64,000 bases of DNA, taken from positions 1,674,001 to 1,738,000 of the forward strand of contig NZ_CP026681.1 of the NCBI RefSeq assembly GCF_002949735.1, given 5' to 3'. The stretch's first letter is position 1. Every line of letters starts with the position of its first letter. Below are positions 16,866-26,042 of the stretch, in pieces. The translations under genes were made by a program, and so were the position numbers. The notes beneath the pieces are model-generated. The model did not search any database, was not told where the DNA came from, and saw only the letters and a program-made list of their open reading frames with translations. This stretch comes from Nostoc sp. 'Peltigera membranacea cyanobiont' N6 (GTDB lineage: Bacteria > Cyanobacteriota > Cyanobacteriia > Cyanobacteriales > Nostocaceae).

Positions 16866-18974
16866 TTAAGAACTTTTAACTGATAACGCTTGAAGGGCAG
16901 CTTGGATAATATTGTCATACTGTGGTTGAGAGATATCAACTTCTTTAGCGTTTTGACGATTAGTGCCGAGCAAACCAATTATATGTCCTGGCTGCATGGC
17001 TAAGACTTTGCCTTCAGAATTTTTAATTCTTAATTCTGCTTCAATACCGTTTTTATAGAAACCACAAGTATACTGTCGCTGGTTGTACTCAAAAGTTGTA
17101 CTTGACTGGATAGGCGGCGAAGCAAAAAATTGTTGAAGCTGAATTGGTAGTCTAACACCGATTAACTCTAACTCGATGGTGGTGTTACCGTTAAAGTAAT
17201 TTTCTCGCAGTTTGTAAGCTACATCCGCTCGCGGTGGTAAGCGGAAGTAGTCGCCCCAACGCCAAGCGATCGCTTTAATTCTATACTCCTGATTATCAAT
17301 AGTTTGGGCAATTGTCAGTTTGATGTGACCCTTACCAACGATTTTTTGCTCAACCACTTGGACATTAGGTGTCCAGAAAACTGGATCGGGGTTGTCCATA
17401 CCGCAGGGGTGGAGAGCATTAAGCTGTTGGTAAAGCTGCTGATTGAGATGATTGAGGTTGACTTCGGCATCAATTTTGAGCAGAGGCTTGAGATGCTGGG
17501 GTTCAAGACACTGGTTAGCAAACTCAATCAAACGCGATCGCAACACCTGTAAATTCTCTGCTGGTAGAGAGAATCCCCCAGCTGCTTTGTGTCCGCCAAA
17601 TTTGCCTAGTAAATCGTGACAATATTCCAAAGCTTCAAACACATGAAACTCTGGAATCGAGCGTGCTGAACCGCGTATGTGTTCGTCGTCCTCATAAGTA
17701 CCGATAAACACAGGAACGCCGTAGCGTTCTACCAAGCGGGAGGCGACAATGCCAATAACGCCGTGATGCCAATTGGGTTGAACAACAATTAATACCCGGT
17801 CTTGTTGTAGAGATGTAACAAATTCTGCTTCTACATAAGCGATCGCTTCTTGTTCAATTTGCTGACACATCTCCTGGCGACTGGCATTTATTTGTTCGCA
17901 CTGCATTGCTCTTTCCAGCGCCACCCCCATATCATCTGTAGTCAGCAATTCAATGACAGTCTGGGGATTACCAATCCGACCGATAGCATTAATTCGCGGC
18001 CCCAGGCGAAACCCAATATCTTCAGGCTTCAACGATTTAGGATTTGAGGAGTTAGGAATATTGAATTTTTTCTCCCCTACTCCCCCTGCTTCCCCTGCTT
18101 TCTCATCTCCCCTCGCCTGCACGCCACCTACCTGAATTAACGCTTGTATTCCAGCTAAGTTGGATTTGGGTAAATGCTGTAAACCACGTTTCACCCAACG
18201 GCGATTTACACCAGTTAAGGGGGCTAAATCTGCGATCGTTCCTAGTGTAAACAGTGCTAGCATCGGCTGGATCAACCCCTTCGTCTCGCCTAGCTGTTGT
18301 GCTAAAGACACTGCCAAAATATAGGCAACACCAACACCAGCAACACCCCGATAAGGTGACGATTCCGCTATTAGCTTAGGATTGAGGATAGCGTTAGCTG
18401 GTGGTAATTTTTGGGGGATATCGTGATGATCGGTGATAATCACTGCTAAACCAAGTTCTCTAGCTCTAGCGACTGGTTCAAACGCAGAGATGCCATTATC
18501 TACAGTCAGAATTAACCCTACGCCTTCGCTGTGGAATTCTTCAACTATGCGTTTATTAATACCGTAGCCTTCATGCATCCGGCTAGGAATAGCATAATCT
18601 ACCAGTGCGCCTAAAGTGCGGAGACTACGCAAAAGTAGAGCAGTGCTAGTCATTCCATCAGCATCGTAGTCACCGCAGATAGCAATTTTTGTTTGAGAAG
18701 CGATCGCATTTTCCAACAACTCCAAACTAATCCCCAAATCTGGAAAATCTTCTAACGGTGAAGGTAAAACTAAAGACTCTGGATTTAAAAATGCTTGTGC
18801 CTGTTCTGGTGTTTCAATCCCCCGATTAATCAATAACTGGCTGATAATCGGTGAAACATTTATTAAAACCGCCAACTTTTGGGCAAATTCTGGTTTCTGT
18901 GGATAAATTTGCCAGCGCTGATTAGGTAAGCGCCTGCTAGGTTTTGATAGCTCAGATACAGGTCGGTCTAGCAC
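16866..18974 (-). CDS. recJ: Single-stranded-DNA-specific exonuclease RecJ
   Basis: 702 residues, a 5'-3' single-strand exonuclease of recombination and mismatch repair. The DHH phosphoesterase domain carries the metal-binding DYDADG (residues 102-107) and TDHHD motifs, then the DHHA1 domain with GGHKAAGGFSL, then the OB-fold and a C-terminal region. Between the DHH part and the conserved PEDIGFRLGPRINAIGRI there is an insertion of about 30 residues (roughly 283-312). It is low-complexity (KAGEAGGVGEKK) and encoded by GCAGGGG-like repeats of the sort found between genes here. The catalytic motifs are all present. Length is otherwise normal for a cyanobacterial RecJ. Confidence 0.95.
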   Translation of the reverse strand: MLDRPVSELSKPSRRLPNQRWQIYPQKPEFAQKLAVLINVSPIISQLLINRGIETPEQAQAFLNPESLVLPSPLEDFPDLGISLELLENAIASQTKIAICGDYDADGMTSTALLLRSLRTLGALVDYAIPSRMHEGYGINKRIVEEFHSEGVGLILTVDNGISAFEPVARARELGLAVIITDHHDIPQKLPPANAILNPKLIAESSPYRGVAGVGVAYILAVSLAQQLGETKGLIQPMLALFTLGTIADLAPLTGVNRRWVKRGLQHLPKSNLAGIQALIQVGGVQARGDEKAGEAGGVGEKKFNIPNSSNPKSLKPEDIGFRLGPRINAIGRIGNPQTVIELLTTDDMGVALERAMQCEQINASRQEMCQQIEQEAIAYVEAEFVTSLQQDRVLIVVQPNWHHGVIGIVASRLVERYGVPVFIGTYEDDEHIRGSARSIPEFHVFEALEYCHDLLGKFGGHKAAGGFSLPAENLQVLRSRLIEFANQCLEPQHLKPLLKIDAEVNLNHLNQQLYQQLNALHPCGMDNPDPVFWTPNVQVVEQKIVGKGHIKLTIAQTIDNQEYRIKAIAWRWGDYFRLPPRADVAYKLRENYFNGNTTIELELIGVRLPIQLQQFFASPPIQSSTTFEYNQRQYTCGFYKNGIEAELRIKNSEGKVLAMQPGHIIGLLGTNRQNAKEVDISQPQYDNIIQAALQALSVKSS

Positions 18975-19056
18975 AATACAATTTAGGATTTTTTAGTTAT
19001 GAGTGTTGAATTTTAAGTTGTTTCTTAACTCATAACTAATAACATTAATTTGCTAT

Positions 19057-19482
19057 CTAAAACACATTTATCCTACCATCATCCATAATATATAACGAGC
19101 GATCGCCTGGAGAGCGCCAAGTCGGACGGAGTTCTAGCCGCAATGTACCAAAGTTAGGTTTGGAGACTATTGCTTGTAGTGATAAACCCTTTTCGCTCCA
19201 AAATATCAGAGATGTATTTGGCTCAGTACCCTCTATTTGTTCTAGATTTAATTTCTGCCCTGGACTCAAGGATATTGCATCAGTCCCAGAGGGTTTTTGA
19301 ATTTTAATCGGGTTTGGTGTACTATTTATAACTTCAACTCGGATGTATTGCCCAGGTGTAAACTGAATTGGGTGCGACCCACACTTAGAGGCACAAGTTC
19401 GAGCTAATGTAGCACTAGGATTATTGATTGATGCTACTACGATGGTAGCTGCAACTAAAGCCAACGACAGAGGCTTAAACAT
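19057..19482 (-). CDS. Secreted small protein of unknown function
   Basis: 141 residues with a signal peptide (FKPLSLALVAATIVVASI, cleavage near TLART). Two Cys lie just after cleavage (CASKCGSHP), followed by a beta-rich body (YIRVEVINSTPNPIKIQKPS, LSPGQKLNLEQIEG, LRLELRPTW) and a C terminus GDRSLYIMDDGRINVF. It looks like a compact immunoglobulin-like or COG-type periplasmic domain, but I do not recognise the family. It is probably monocistronic. Confidence 0.7.
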   Translation of the reverse strand: MFKPLSLALVAATIVVASINNPSATLARTCASKCGSHPIQFTPGQYIRVEVINSTPNPIKIQKPSGTDAISLSPGQKLNLEQIEGTEPNTSLIFWSEKGLSLQAIVSKPNFGTLRLELRPTWRSPGDRSLYIMDDGRINVF

Positions 19483-19630
19483 AATACACAGTATAAGTAC
19501 TAAACTGAAATATTACTTCAGTTTAGTACTATCAAGCCTCAGTATATTTTTCAGAATTACTTTGGTAATTCCCACTTATTAAATTCTTATAGGAATCCGG
19601 TTTGAATTCTGAAAATATCCGTAGGATGTG

Positions 19631-19792
19631 TTAGCGACTCTTTTTTTTGATATCTAGTTCTGTAAACGGGATAATGCCTTGGTCTTCAACAGCAATAACA
19701 ATCTGTTTTATTTACTCCAGAATATTTTCGACATCTTCAGGATTTGCTTTTTCTAAAAATTTAATCGCTTTTTTGCGAAATTTTATTGCCAT
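19631..19792 (-). pseudogene. RelE/ParE-type toxin, nonsense-mutated and truncated
   Basis: Translation from the ATG at 19792 gives a toxin N terminus (MAIKFRKKAIKFLEKANPED, VENILE), then TAA at 19712-19714. It resumes in the same frame with NKQIVIAVEDQGIIPFTELD and IKKK before a second stop at 19631. Family members in cyanobacteria read LEK-PEDVEKIR-KI-QIV-A-EEQGIIPFTELDIKKMKG and then a further 30-40 residues with the catalytic Arg. So there is one internal nonsense codon and the catalytic C terminus is missing. The start lies inside the end of the antitoxin gene (32-base overlap), the normal layout of such operons. Confidence 0.65.
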
Positions 19793-19961
19793 ATCTTACC
19801 CAATCGGTCATATCAATTACTTCATCCTCAGCATCATCTGAAGGTATACCAAATTCGGCTTCAAGTTCGCGTTGCTCATCATCATTTATGTAAGGAATAA
19901 GAATTTGGCAGAGGCGAAGTCTTTCTTCTTGCAGAACTTCACACATCGTTTCTTTAATCAA
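19761..19961 (-). CDS. Antitoxin of the broken RelE-type module
   Basis: 66 residues from a TTG at 19961, or 61 from the ATG at 19946; the choice is open. The protein is acidic (ELEAEFGIPSDDAEDEVIDM, ending TDWVRYGNKISQKSD) with a helical N terminus (CEVLQEERLRLCQILIPYI). Small acidic proteins of this type precede RelE-like toxins in cyanobacteria. Its 3' end overlaps the start of the toxin remnant, so the antitoxin survives after toxin inactivation. Function is inferred from position and composition. Confidence 0.6.
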   Translation of the reverse strand: MIKETMCEVLQEERLRLCQILIPYINDDEQRELEAEFGIPSDDAEDEVIDMTDWVRYGNKISQKSD

Positions 19962-20099
19962 TGCTTTTTATTCATAGTTAGATATATATATATTACCTAC
20001 TCTCAGCTTGTACGGGAGGAAAGGTTCAAGAGCAAATGAATAATAATCACTCACAAATGAATTTGGCTTTTACCTTTCCCCTCCTACTATGATGGCTCT

Positions 20100-20927
20100 T
20101 TAACCAAACCGTCCACTGATATAATCCTCAGCTTCTTTAGTTTGAGGGGAACTGAACATCTGGGCTGTCGGATTAAATTCAACTAATTTTCCGCGACGTT
20201 TGCCATATTCGTCAATTTCTGTATTAAAGAAAGCCGTGAAATCTGCCACTCTGGAAGCTTGCTGCATATTGTGTGTCACCATGATGATGGTGTATTGCTG
20301 CTTCAGTTCTAAGCAGAGTTCTTCTACTTGGCGGCTAGAAATCGGGTCGAGAGCAGAACATGGTTCATCCATTAATAATACATCTGGCTTCATTGCGATC
20401 GCACGAGCAATGCAAAGTCGTTGCTGTTGTCCGCCAGATAATGCAGTTCCCTTCTCTTTGAGTTTGTCTTTGACTTCATCCCAGATAGCAGCGCGTCTGA
20501 GAGAATCTTCCACCAATTCATCAATGTTACCTTTGTAACCGTTAGAACGCGGGCCAAAGGCAATATTTTCGTATATTGACTTGGGGAAGGGATTCGGTCT
20601 TTGAAAAACCATTCCAACTTGGCGGCGTAATTTGACAGAATTTATCTTAGGATCGTAAATATTGCGATCGCGATAATTAAGTCTACCCTCAACCTTAGCT
20701 CCAGGGATTAAATCATTCATCCGGTTGAAGCAGCGCAGTAAGGTACTTTTACCACATCCTGAAGGGCCAATAAAAGCAATAATTTGTTTATTAGGAATCT
20801 TTAGATAGACATCTAAAAGTGCCAGAAATCCCCCATAAAAGACCTTTACACCTTCAACATTGAAGACACTCTTCTCTTGATCGATTGTGGCACTATCTGA
20901 TTGACTTCTATGATTGCTATAAGTCAT
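20100..20927 (-). CDS. pstB: Phosphate ABC transporter ATPase PstB
   Basis: 275 residues. It is the ATP-hydrolysing subunit of the high-affinity phosphate importer. Walker A GPSGCGKST, the signature LSGGQQQRLCIARAIA, Walker B VLLMDEPCSALDP and the switch His in MVTHNMQQA are intact. The C terminus (SPQTKEAEDYISGRFG) is the usual PstB ending. It is the last gene of pstS-pstC-pstA-pstB, 51 bases after pstA. Confidence 0.97.
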   Translation of the reverse strand: MTYSNHRSQSDSATIDQEKSVFNVEGVKVFYGGFLALLDVYLKIPNKQIIAFIGPSGCGKSTLLRCFNRMNDLIPGAKVEGRLNYRDRNIYDPKINSVKLRRQVGMVFQRPNPFPKSIYENIAFGPRSNGYKGNIDELVEDSLRRAAIWDEVKDKLKEKGTALSGGQQQRLCIARAIAMKPDVLLMDEPCSALDPISSRQVEELCLELKQQYTIIMVTHNMQQASRVADFTAFFNTEIDEYGKRRGKLVEFNPTAQMFSSPQTKEAEDYISGRFG

Positions 20928-20978
20928 TTAGCTGTTCTCCTAATATTCGTAAATTTATCCAATTAGATATTTAATTAC

Positions 20979-21878
20979 CTAACGGATTGAGAAGCGTTGC
21001 CTGATATAAATTGCTACACCATTTAAAGCTAAAATCAAGACTAACAACGCAATAATTGTGGCTGCTGCTGCACTAGCAAAACCCGGTTCAGGACGAGTGA
21101 TATAACTATAGATTTGAATGGGTAATGCCATAAATCTCTGAAACAAGCCAGGGTCAAAAGTGAGAAAACCCACAGCACCAACAACAATTAGAGACGCTGC
21201 ATCACCAATTGCACGGGATACAGAAATAATCACGCCGGTCAAAATACCAGGGACAGCGTATGGTAAAACGTGACTGCTGATAGTTCGCCATTTGGTGACA
21301 CCTAAGCCGTAAGAAGCATTTCTCAGAGAATCTGGGACAGCCCGAATTGCTTCTCTAGCTGTCACAATAATTACTGGTAAAGACAGCAAAGATAAAGTCA
21401 ATGCACCAGAAATCAAAGCAGGGCCAAACCCAAGCAAATAATTGAAAACTCCTAAACCAAGCAATCCATAGACAATAGAAGGTACTCCCGCCAGATTACT
21501 GATGTTAATCTCAATAATCGCTGTCCACCAAACTTTAGGTGCATACTCTTCTAGATATAAAGCGGCTCCAACACCAATAGGGACAGTTACTAAAATCACA
21601 ACAGACCCTAAAAGAACACTGCTGATAATTGCAGGACGAATACCACCTTGGTCAGGAAAACGAGAAGGAGTTTCTGTGAGAAAGCCTGGTGATAAAAATC
21701 TGCCTAATCCATCTCGAAAAATATCAAAAAGTAGCAATGCTAGGACAAATAAACCAATCAGCAATCCTAACAAAAAAAGTACTTCAAAAACTTTCCCTAA
21801 TGTCTCCCTACTCTCAACATTATCGGTAAATTCTGCCGTCGAATCTAGAGAATCATCTTGTTGATAACTTGTAGCCAT
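20979..21878 (-). CDS. pstA: Phosphate ABC transporter permease PstA
   Basis: 299 residues and six predicted membrane spans. It has the conserved QGGIRPAIISSVLLG region, GVGAALYLEEYAP and the EAA-type loop (AVPDSLRNASYGLGVTKWRT) that contacts PstB. It forms the membrane channel with PstC. The start ATG lies six bases after the stop of pstC, so translation is likely coupled. The N terminus carries a longer polar extension than E. coli PstA. Confidence 0.96.
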   Translation of the reverse strand: MATSYQQDDSLDSTAEFTDNVESRETLGKVFEVLFLLGLLIGLFVLALLLFDIFRDGLGRFLSPGFLTETPSRFPDQGGIRPAIISSVLLGSVVILVTVPIGVGAALYLEEYAPKVWWTAIIEINISNLAGVPSIVYGLLGLGVFNYLLGFGPALISGALTLSLLSLPVIIVTAREAIRAVPDSLRNASYGLGVTKWRTISSHVLPYAVPGILTGVIISVSRAIGDAASLIVVGAVGFLTFDPGLFQRFMALPIQIYSYITRPEPGFASAAAATIIALLVLILALNGVAIYIRQRFSIR

Positions 21879-21884
21879 ATCTAT

Positions 21885-22826
21885 TTAGTCGTATTTTTCT
21901 TTAAAGCGATTAGCAACCCAATAACTAACAATATTCAAAGCTAGGGTAAGTATAAATAGAACAGCGCCTACAGCATATAATGTCTTGAAATTGAGACTAC
22001 CACGCGGACTATCTCCACCAGAAATTTGCGCCATGTAAGCTGTCATAGTTTCTACTGATTCCATGAAGTTAACAGTTAGTCTTGGTTGTTGTCCGGCGGC
22101 AATGAGGACAGTCATTGTTTCACCCACAGCACGAGAAATACCCAAAATAATCGAGGCGATGATTCCAGAAAGTGCGGCTGGTAGAACTACTTTAAAAATG
22201 GCTTCCAGTTTAGTGATACCTAAAGCATAAGCTCCTTCTCGTAAAGAACGTGGGACTGCTTTAATAGCATCTAAGCTGATAGAACCAACAGTAGGAGTAA
22301 TCATTATCCCCATCATTAACCCTGCACTCAAAGCGTTGAATATTTCCAGAGGCATAAGATTCCGCAGCAATGGTGTAAGGAACAACAGCGCAAAGTAACC
22401 ATATACTACTGTTGGGATTCCTGCCAAAAGTTCCACTGCTGGGCGTAAAATTGCTGCTACTTTGGGTTGAGCATATTCACTCAAATAAATGGCAGAAGAT
22501 AAACCCAAAGGAATAGCAACCGCCATAGCAATAGCTGTAGTCAATAAAGTGCCATTAATCAAAGGCCAAACGCCAAAATGTTTATTAGCAAATAGAGGTG
22601 TCCATTTAGTATCAAGAAAGAACTGGGCAAACGAGACTTCTTGGAAAAAACTGAATGTCTCCTGAAAAATAATTAGAACAATACCAAAGGTTGTCAAAAC
22701 TGAAACTAAAGCACAAGCAAATAAAATTGCTGCAACAATCTTTTCTGATATATCTTCAGAAGCATTTTTATCCAGTGATTGTCTGGATAATAGATAAGGA
22801 TCGTCTTGATAATTAGTATTTTGCAT
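21885..22826 (-). CDS. pstC: Phosphate ABC transporter permease PstC
   Basis: 313 residues with six membrane spans. It has the typical LWPLING-type segment (FGVWPLINGTLLTTAIAMAV), LAGIPTVVYGYFAL, and the EAA loop AVPRSLREGAYALGITKLEA. It is the second permease subunit of the phosphate importer. It starts 50 bases after pstS and almost touches pstA. Confidence 0.96.
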   Translation of the reverse strand: MQNTNYQDDPYLLSRQSLDKNASEDISEKIVAAILFACALVSVLTTFGIVLIIFQETFSFFQEVSFAQFFLDTKWTPLFANKHFGVWPLINGTLLTTAIAMAVAIPLGLSSAIYLSEYAQPKVAAILRPAVELLAGIPTVVYGYFALLFLTPLLRNLMPLEIFNALSAGLMMGIMITPTVGSISLDAIKAVPRSLREGAYALGITKLEAIFKVVLPAALSGIIASIILGISRAVGETMTVLIAAGQQPRLTVNFMESVETMTAYMAQISGGDSPRGSLNFKTLYAVGAVLFILTLALNIVSYWVANRFKEKYD

Positions 22827-22876
22827 AAACAGTTATCTTTTTAACTACAACAAGACTACAATGACTCAGACTTTAT

Positions 22877-23878
22877 TTAAATAAAGTTTGTGATTGGTTC
22901 ACCCGGTTTTGCTTTTTTAAACTTTGTCCCAGTTTCACCAGTAGCAAATTTTCGTTTTACTTTGACATAAGCTTCATCAGGTAGTGCCACATAACCAACA
23001 CTATCTACCCACTTCCAGGAATTTTCTAGATAAAAATCTACAAATTCTTTGACTGCTGGCTTACTATCTAAGGATTTTTTACTGACATAGATGAAGAGAG
23101 GACGAGACAAAGGTGTATAGATATTTTTAATTACATTATCCACCGGAACGGGTTTTTCACACTTTCCTGTAGGACTTTCTACAGCAACTAGATTCAGTTT
23201 GTCTTGATTTTGAATATAGTAGGATATCCCCACATAACCCAAAGCTGTTGCATCACCTGACACTCCTTGTACGAGAAGGTTTTGATTCTGAGTGGCAGTG
23301 TAGTCTGTACGGCCATTCTTGGCTTTGCCAGTCACAGCTTGAGTCATATAATCGAATGTTCCCGTATCCGAAGATGGAGCATACAACTTCAGATTTTCGT
23401 TAGGAAACTTAGAATTAACTTGATTCCATTTCAAGATTTTACCGTCTGATTTCCCGCCCCAAATTTTACCTAGTTCCTTAATAGTTAGACATTTGGCAAA
23501 GTTATTTTGGCGGTTGGCAATCACGGCGATACCATCTAAAGCTACAGGCAACTCGACAAATTTAATATTCTTACTTTGACATTTTTTGATTTCTTCATCT
23601 CTAATGGTGCGAGAAGCACCAGCTATATCAATATCGCCATTACAAAATTTACTGAAACCACCACCAGTACCACTTGAGGCAACGCTTACTTTCGCTTCAG
23701 GTTTGACTTTACCGTATTCTTCTGCAACTGCTAAAGAAATAGGAAAACCGACAGCTGCACCATCAATACTTACCTGACTTTTCTTTTCCTCGCTGCTGCT
23801 ACAAGCAGTGGTACTGCTGGCAATAATCATTAAAAATATGAGGAGAAAGCTATCCTTAAATTTGCTACGAAAGCTCAT
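22877..23878 (-). CDS. pstS: Phosphate-binding lipoprotein PstS
   Basis: 333 residues. A lipoprotein signal peptide (hydrophobic LLIFLMIIASSTTAC; lipobox Cys near residue 26) anchors it to the membrane. The phosphate-cleft motifs are visible: GFPISLAVAEEYGKV, SSGTGGGFSKFCNGDIDIAG, and SDTGTFDYM, whose Ser/Asp/Thr bind the anion. It delivers phosphate to PstCAB. I looked for CTTAACCT-type Pho boxes in the 70-base gap to the upstream gene and did not see clear ones, so Pho control may act at a more distal promoter. Confidence 0.95.
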   Translation of the reverse strand: MSFRSKFKDSFLLIFLMIIASSTTACSSSEEKKSQVSIDGAAVGFPISLAVAEEYGKVKPEAKVSVASSGTGGGFSKFCNGDIDIAGASRTIRDEEIKKCQSKNIKFVELPVALDGIAVIANRQNNFAKCLTIKELGKIWGGKSDGKILKWNQVNSKFPNENLKLYAPSSDTGTFDYMTQAVTGKAKNGRTDYTATQNQNLLVQGVSGDATALGYVGISYYIQNQDKLNLVAVESPTGKCEKPVPVDNVIKNIYTPLSRPLFIYVSKKSLDSKPAVKEFVDFYLENSWKWVDSVGYVALPDEAYVKVKRKFATGETGTKFKKAKPGEPITNFI

Positions 23879-23948
23879 AAATTATCAATTGGGTAAAGTG
23901 ACTGAGAATTCTTTATACTTAGCTATCTGCTAGTAGATAATCTAGATA

Positions 23949-25115
23949 TCATGCTTTGCTGGCAGATTGAACTTTATCAAAAATTGCTCCATCTCCAAAA
24001 AACTTTTTCTGAATAATATCCCAGCCACCTAAATCTTGAGATGTGAATAAAGTTTGAATTGGCTGATATTGTGATGCTACTTCTTGGGTGACAGTGGGGT
24101 TCACAGGACGATATTGTAATTTAGCAAATTCGCGTTGGGCTTCTGTAGAGTAAAGAAAATCAACAAATGCTTGGGCAATTTCCCTTGTACCGTGTTTATC
24201 AACGTTTTTATCAACTACAGCTACAGGATTATCAATGGAAATATTGACTTGGGGTACAACATAAGGTAATTTATTTCCATTTTTACCTGCTAAAATTACC
24301 TCGTTCTCGTAGTTGATTAAGACATCACCCTGATTTTTTTGAAAAAATAAATCGCTAGCTTCACGAGCATCTTTCGTCAGAATAGGAGTATTTTTATAAA
24401 CTTTAGTCACGTAATCTAAGGCTGTGGCTTCGTCACCTCCATTTAGAGTTACCGAACCCCAAAAAGCCAAGAATTCCCAGATAGCAATACCAGAAGTTTT
24501 TGGGTTCGCCGCAATCACTTTCACGCCATCTTTTGCTAAGTCTGCCCAAGTATTTATACCTTTGGGATTGCCTTCGCGGGTAACGATCGCAGCAACCGAT
24601 CTACTAACAATACCACTTCTGGGAGCTTTGGTTTCCCAACCCGTTTTAATCAAACCTGCAAGAGAAATTTTGTTGACATCTAGGGGAAGTGCCAAATGTA
24701 CTATATCTGCTTCTTGCGAACCAGCAATCACAGCCGCCGCTTGAGCGCCAGAACCACCATAACTTTGCTCAAATGTGACGTTTTGGTTATGTTCTTGCTT
24801 CCACTTTTCTACGAATTTGGGAATTATTTGGTCATGAGCCGCTTTGGTGACAGAGAAAGAAACGAGTTTCAGCTTAACATCATTTTTGCTAGCTGAACTG
24901 CTTCCAGAGCAGGAGGCAACTGTGATACTCAAAAAAGCACCTATTAGAAACAGGCTCACAAAGCTTTGTAGAGTGTGTCTATTCAACCAATTTCTAATTT
25001 TGTGTTGATATGAGAGTTGTATGATCTGCCAAGCTTTCATGACATAAGACTGCATTCTCTCAATTAGTAATTTGCTTAAATGTGTTGATTGTTGCGACTG
25101 GCTCATCAGAATCAC
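23949..25115 (-). CDS. sbpA: Sulfate/thiosulfate-type binding lipoprotein
   Basis: 388 residues in the longest frame. The signal anchor FVSLFLIGAFLSITVASC contains the lipobox Cys. The true start may be the internal Met at 25040 (KAWQIIQL) because about 25 N-terminal residues look superfluous. The mature protein shows the sulfate-binding-protein pattern: VSFSVTKAAHDQIIPKFVEK, SYGGSGAQAAAVIAGSQEAD, VTREGNPKGINTWADL, and ANPKTSGIAIWEFLAFWG. No CysT/W/A genes are next to it. Instead it lies 70 bases upstream of pstS in the same direction, which suggests co-expression with phosphate uptake or an accidental neighbourhood. Confidence 0.88.
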   Translation of the reverse strand: MILMSQSQQSTHLSKLLIERMQSYVMKAWQIIQLSYQHKIRNWLNRHTLQSFVSLFLIGAFLSITVASCSGSSSASKNDVKLKLVSFSVTKAAHDQIIPKFVEKWKQEHNQNVTFEQSYGGSGAQAAAVIAGSQEADIVHLALPLDVNKISLAGLIKTGWETKAPRSGIVSRSVAAIVTREGNPKGINTWADLAKDGVKVIAANPKTSGIAIWEFLAFWGSVTLNGGDEATALDYVTKVYKNTPILTKDAREASDLFFQKNQGDVLINYENEVILAGKNGNKLPYVVPQVNISIDNPVAVVDKNVDKHGTREIAQAFVDFLYSTEAQREFAKLQYRPVNPTVTQEVASQYQPIQTLFTSQDLGGWDIIQKKFFGDGAIFDKVQSASKA

Positions 25116-25378
25116 CCCTAAATCTACGGTATTTGTAAGCGGATACCGTAATTAAAAAGATTATAGGGTATATAGAATAATATTTATCATCTGGATTAAT
25201 TTTTTTTTTACAAGTAGCAAAAGTAGGATCTAAACTCTGCGTTCTGCCAAACTCCAAAAAGCTGATTTGTTTACAGCATACATACGTTACTTTTGTATAT
25301 AATTGCCCCAATAATTTATTGTTAAGAATTGGAGAAAAGCTAAAAAAGTTTCTCCCTTTTGTCCAGAAAAGACCACTA

Positions 25379-25583
25379 AGAGGATGTTTTAAAAGTCCTC
25401 TTCTCGGTAACAAAACGTTTTAGATCCCCCTAAATCCACGCCAGTTGCTCATGGGGGAAACCCCCAAGACCGCACTGGCTCCCCTTAAAAAGGGGGACTT
25501 TGATTCTTCCCCCTTTTTAAGGGGGGCTAGGGGGGATAAATAAGTGCCTAAAATCACAGCAAACTACTTTTAAAACATCCTCT
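25379..25583. mobile_element. MITE, about 205 bp, with perfect 18-bp terminal inverted repeats
   Basis: AGAGGATGTTTTAAAAGT (25379-25396) and ACTTTTAAAACATCCTCT (25566-25583) are perfect inverted complements. The interior holds the CCCCTTAAAAAGGGGG palindrome family common in Nostoc intergenic DNA and has no reading frame. It lies in the 700-base gap upstream of sbpA. The rest of that gap holds a partial copy (25596-25690) of the element seen at 28209 and no gene. Confidence 0.75.
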
Positions 25584-25819
25584 AAGAGGTTTTACTATCA
25601 AAAACCTGTCCCTCTGCGAATCGGAGAGGGAAAGAATTGAACTTTAAAAAAGTTCGTCGTACTCACGTAACATTAGTTCATTTGATGGCTTCGGGAATTC
25701 TCAAAAATCGATATAATTCGTAAGATTGATATAAGTATCTTCACTAGTTATTGCGTCGTATACTCTACCTGTATTGTTACAACCAGCTTAGGATAGACTA
25801 AAAGTACTTTTTGCGAAAA

Positions 25820-26035
25820 ATGGTAGAAAAAATCACAGCTGTGTTTAATGGCAAAGTCTTCTATCCGGCTGAACCAATCGCACTGCCAATCAATACCCGC
25901 GTGCGAATCAGTATCGAAATTTTACCGCCAAGCGAACACGAAACGGTATCATTTCTGCAAACAGCGCGATCGCTAAACTTAGATGGGCCACCTGACTGGT
26001 CTACCAATATAGATAAATACTTGTATAGTAAGTAA
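25820..26035 (+). CDS. VapB-type antitoxin (AF2212/DUF104-like)
   Basis: 71 residues from the ATG at 25820 (a TTG three codons earlier is also in frame). The N terminus VEKITAVFNGKVFYPAEPIA is the beta-strand pattern of AF2212-like antitoxins (I-A-F-dGkvf-P-epi-Lp-g), with VRISIEIL next and a helical tail ending DGPPDWSTNIDKYL. It should neutralise the PIN toxin encoded seven bases downstream and repress the operon. Confidence 0.82.
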   Translation: MVEKITAVFNGKVFYPAEPIALPINTRVRISIEILPPSEHETVSFLQTARSLNLDGPPDWSTNIDKYLYSK

Positions 26036-26042
26036 ACTTTCC

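Noticed and set aside
23879..23948. Pho box before pstS
   Set aside because: I searched for CTTAACCT-type direct repeats and did not find a clear set in this gap.
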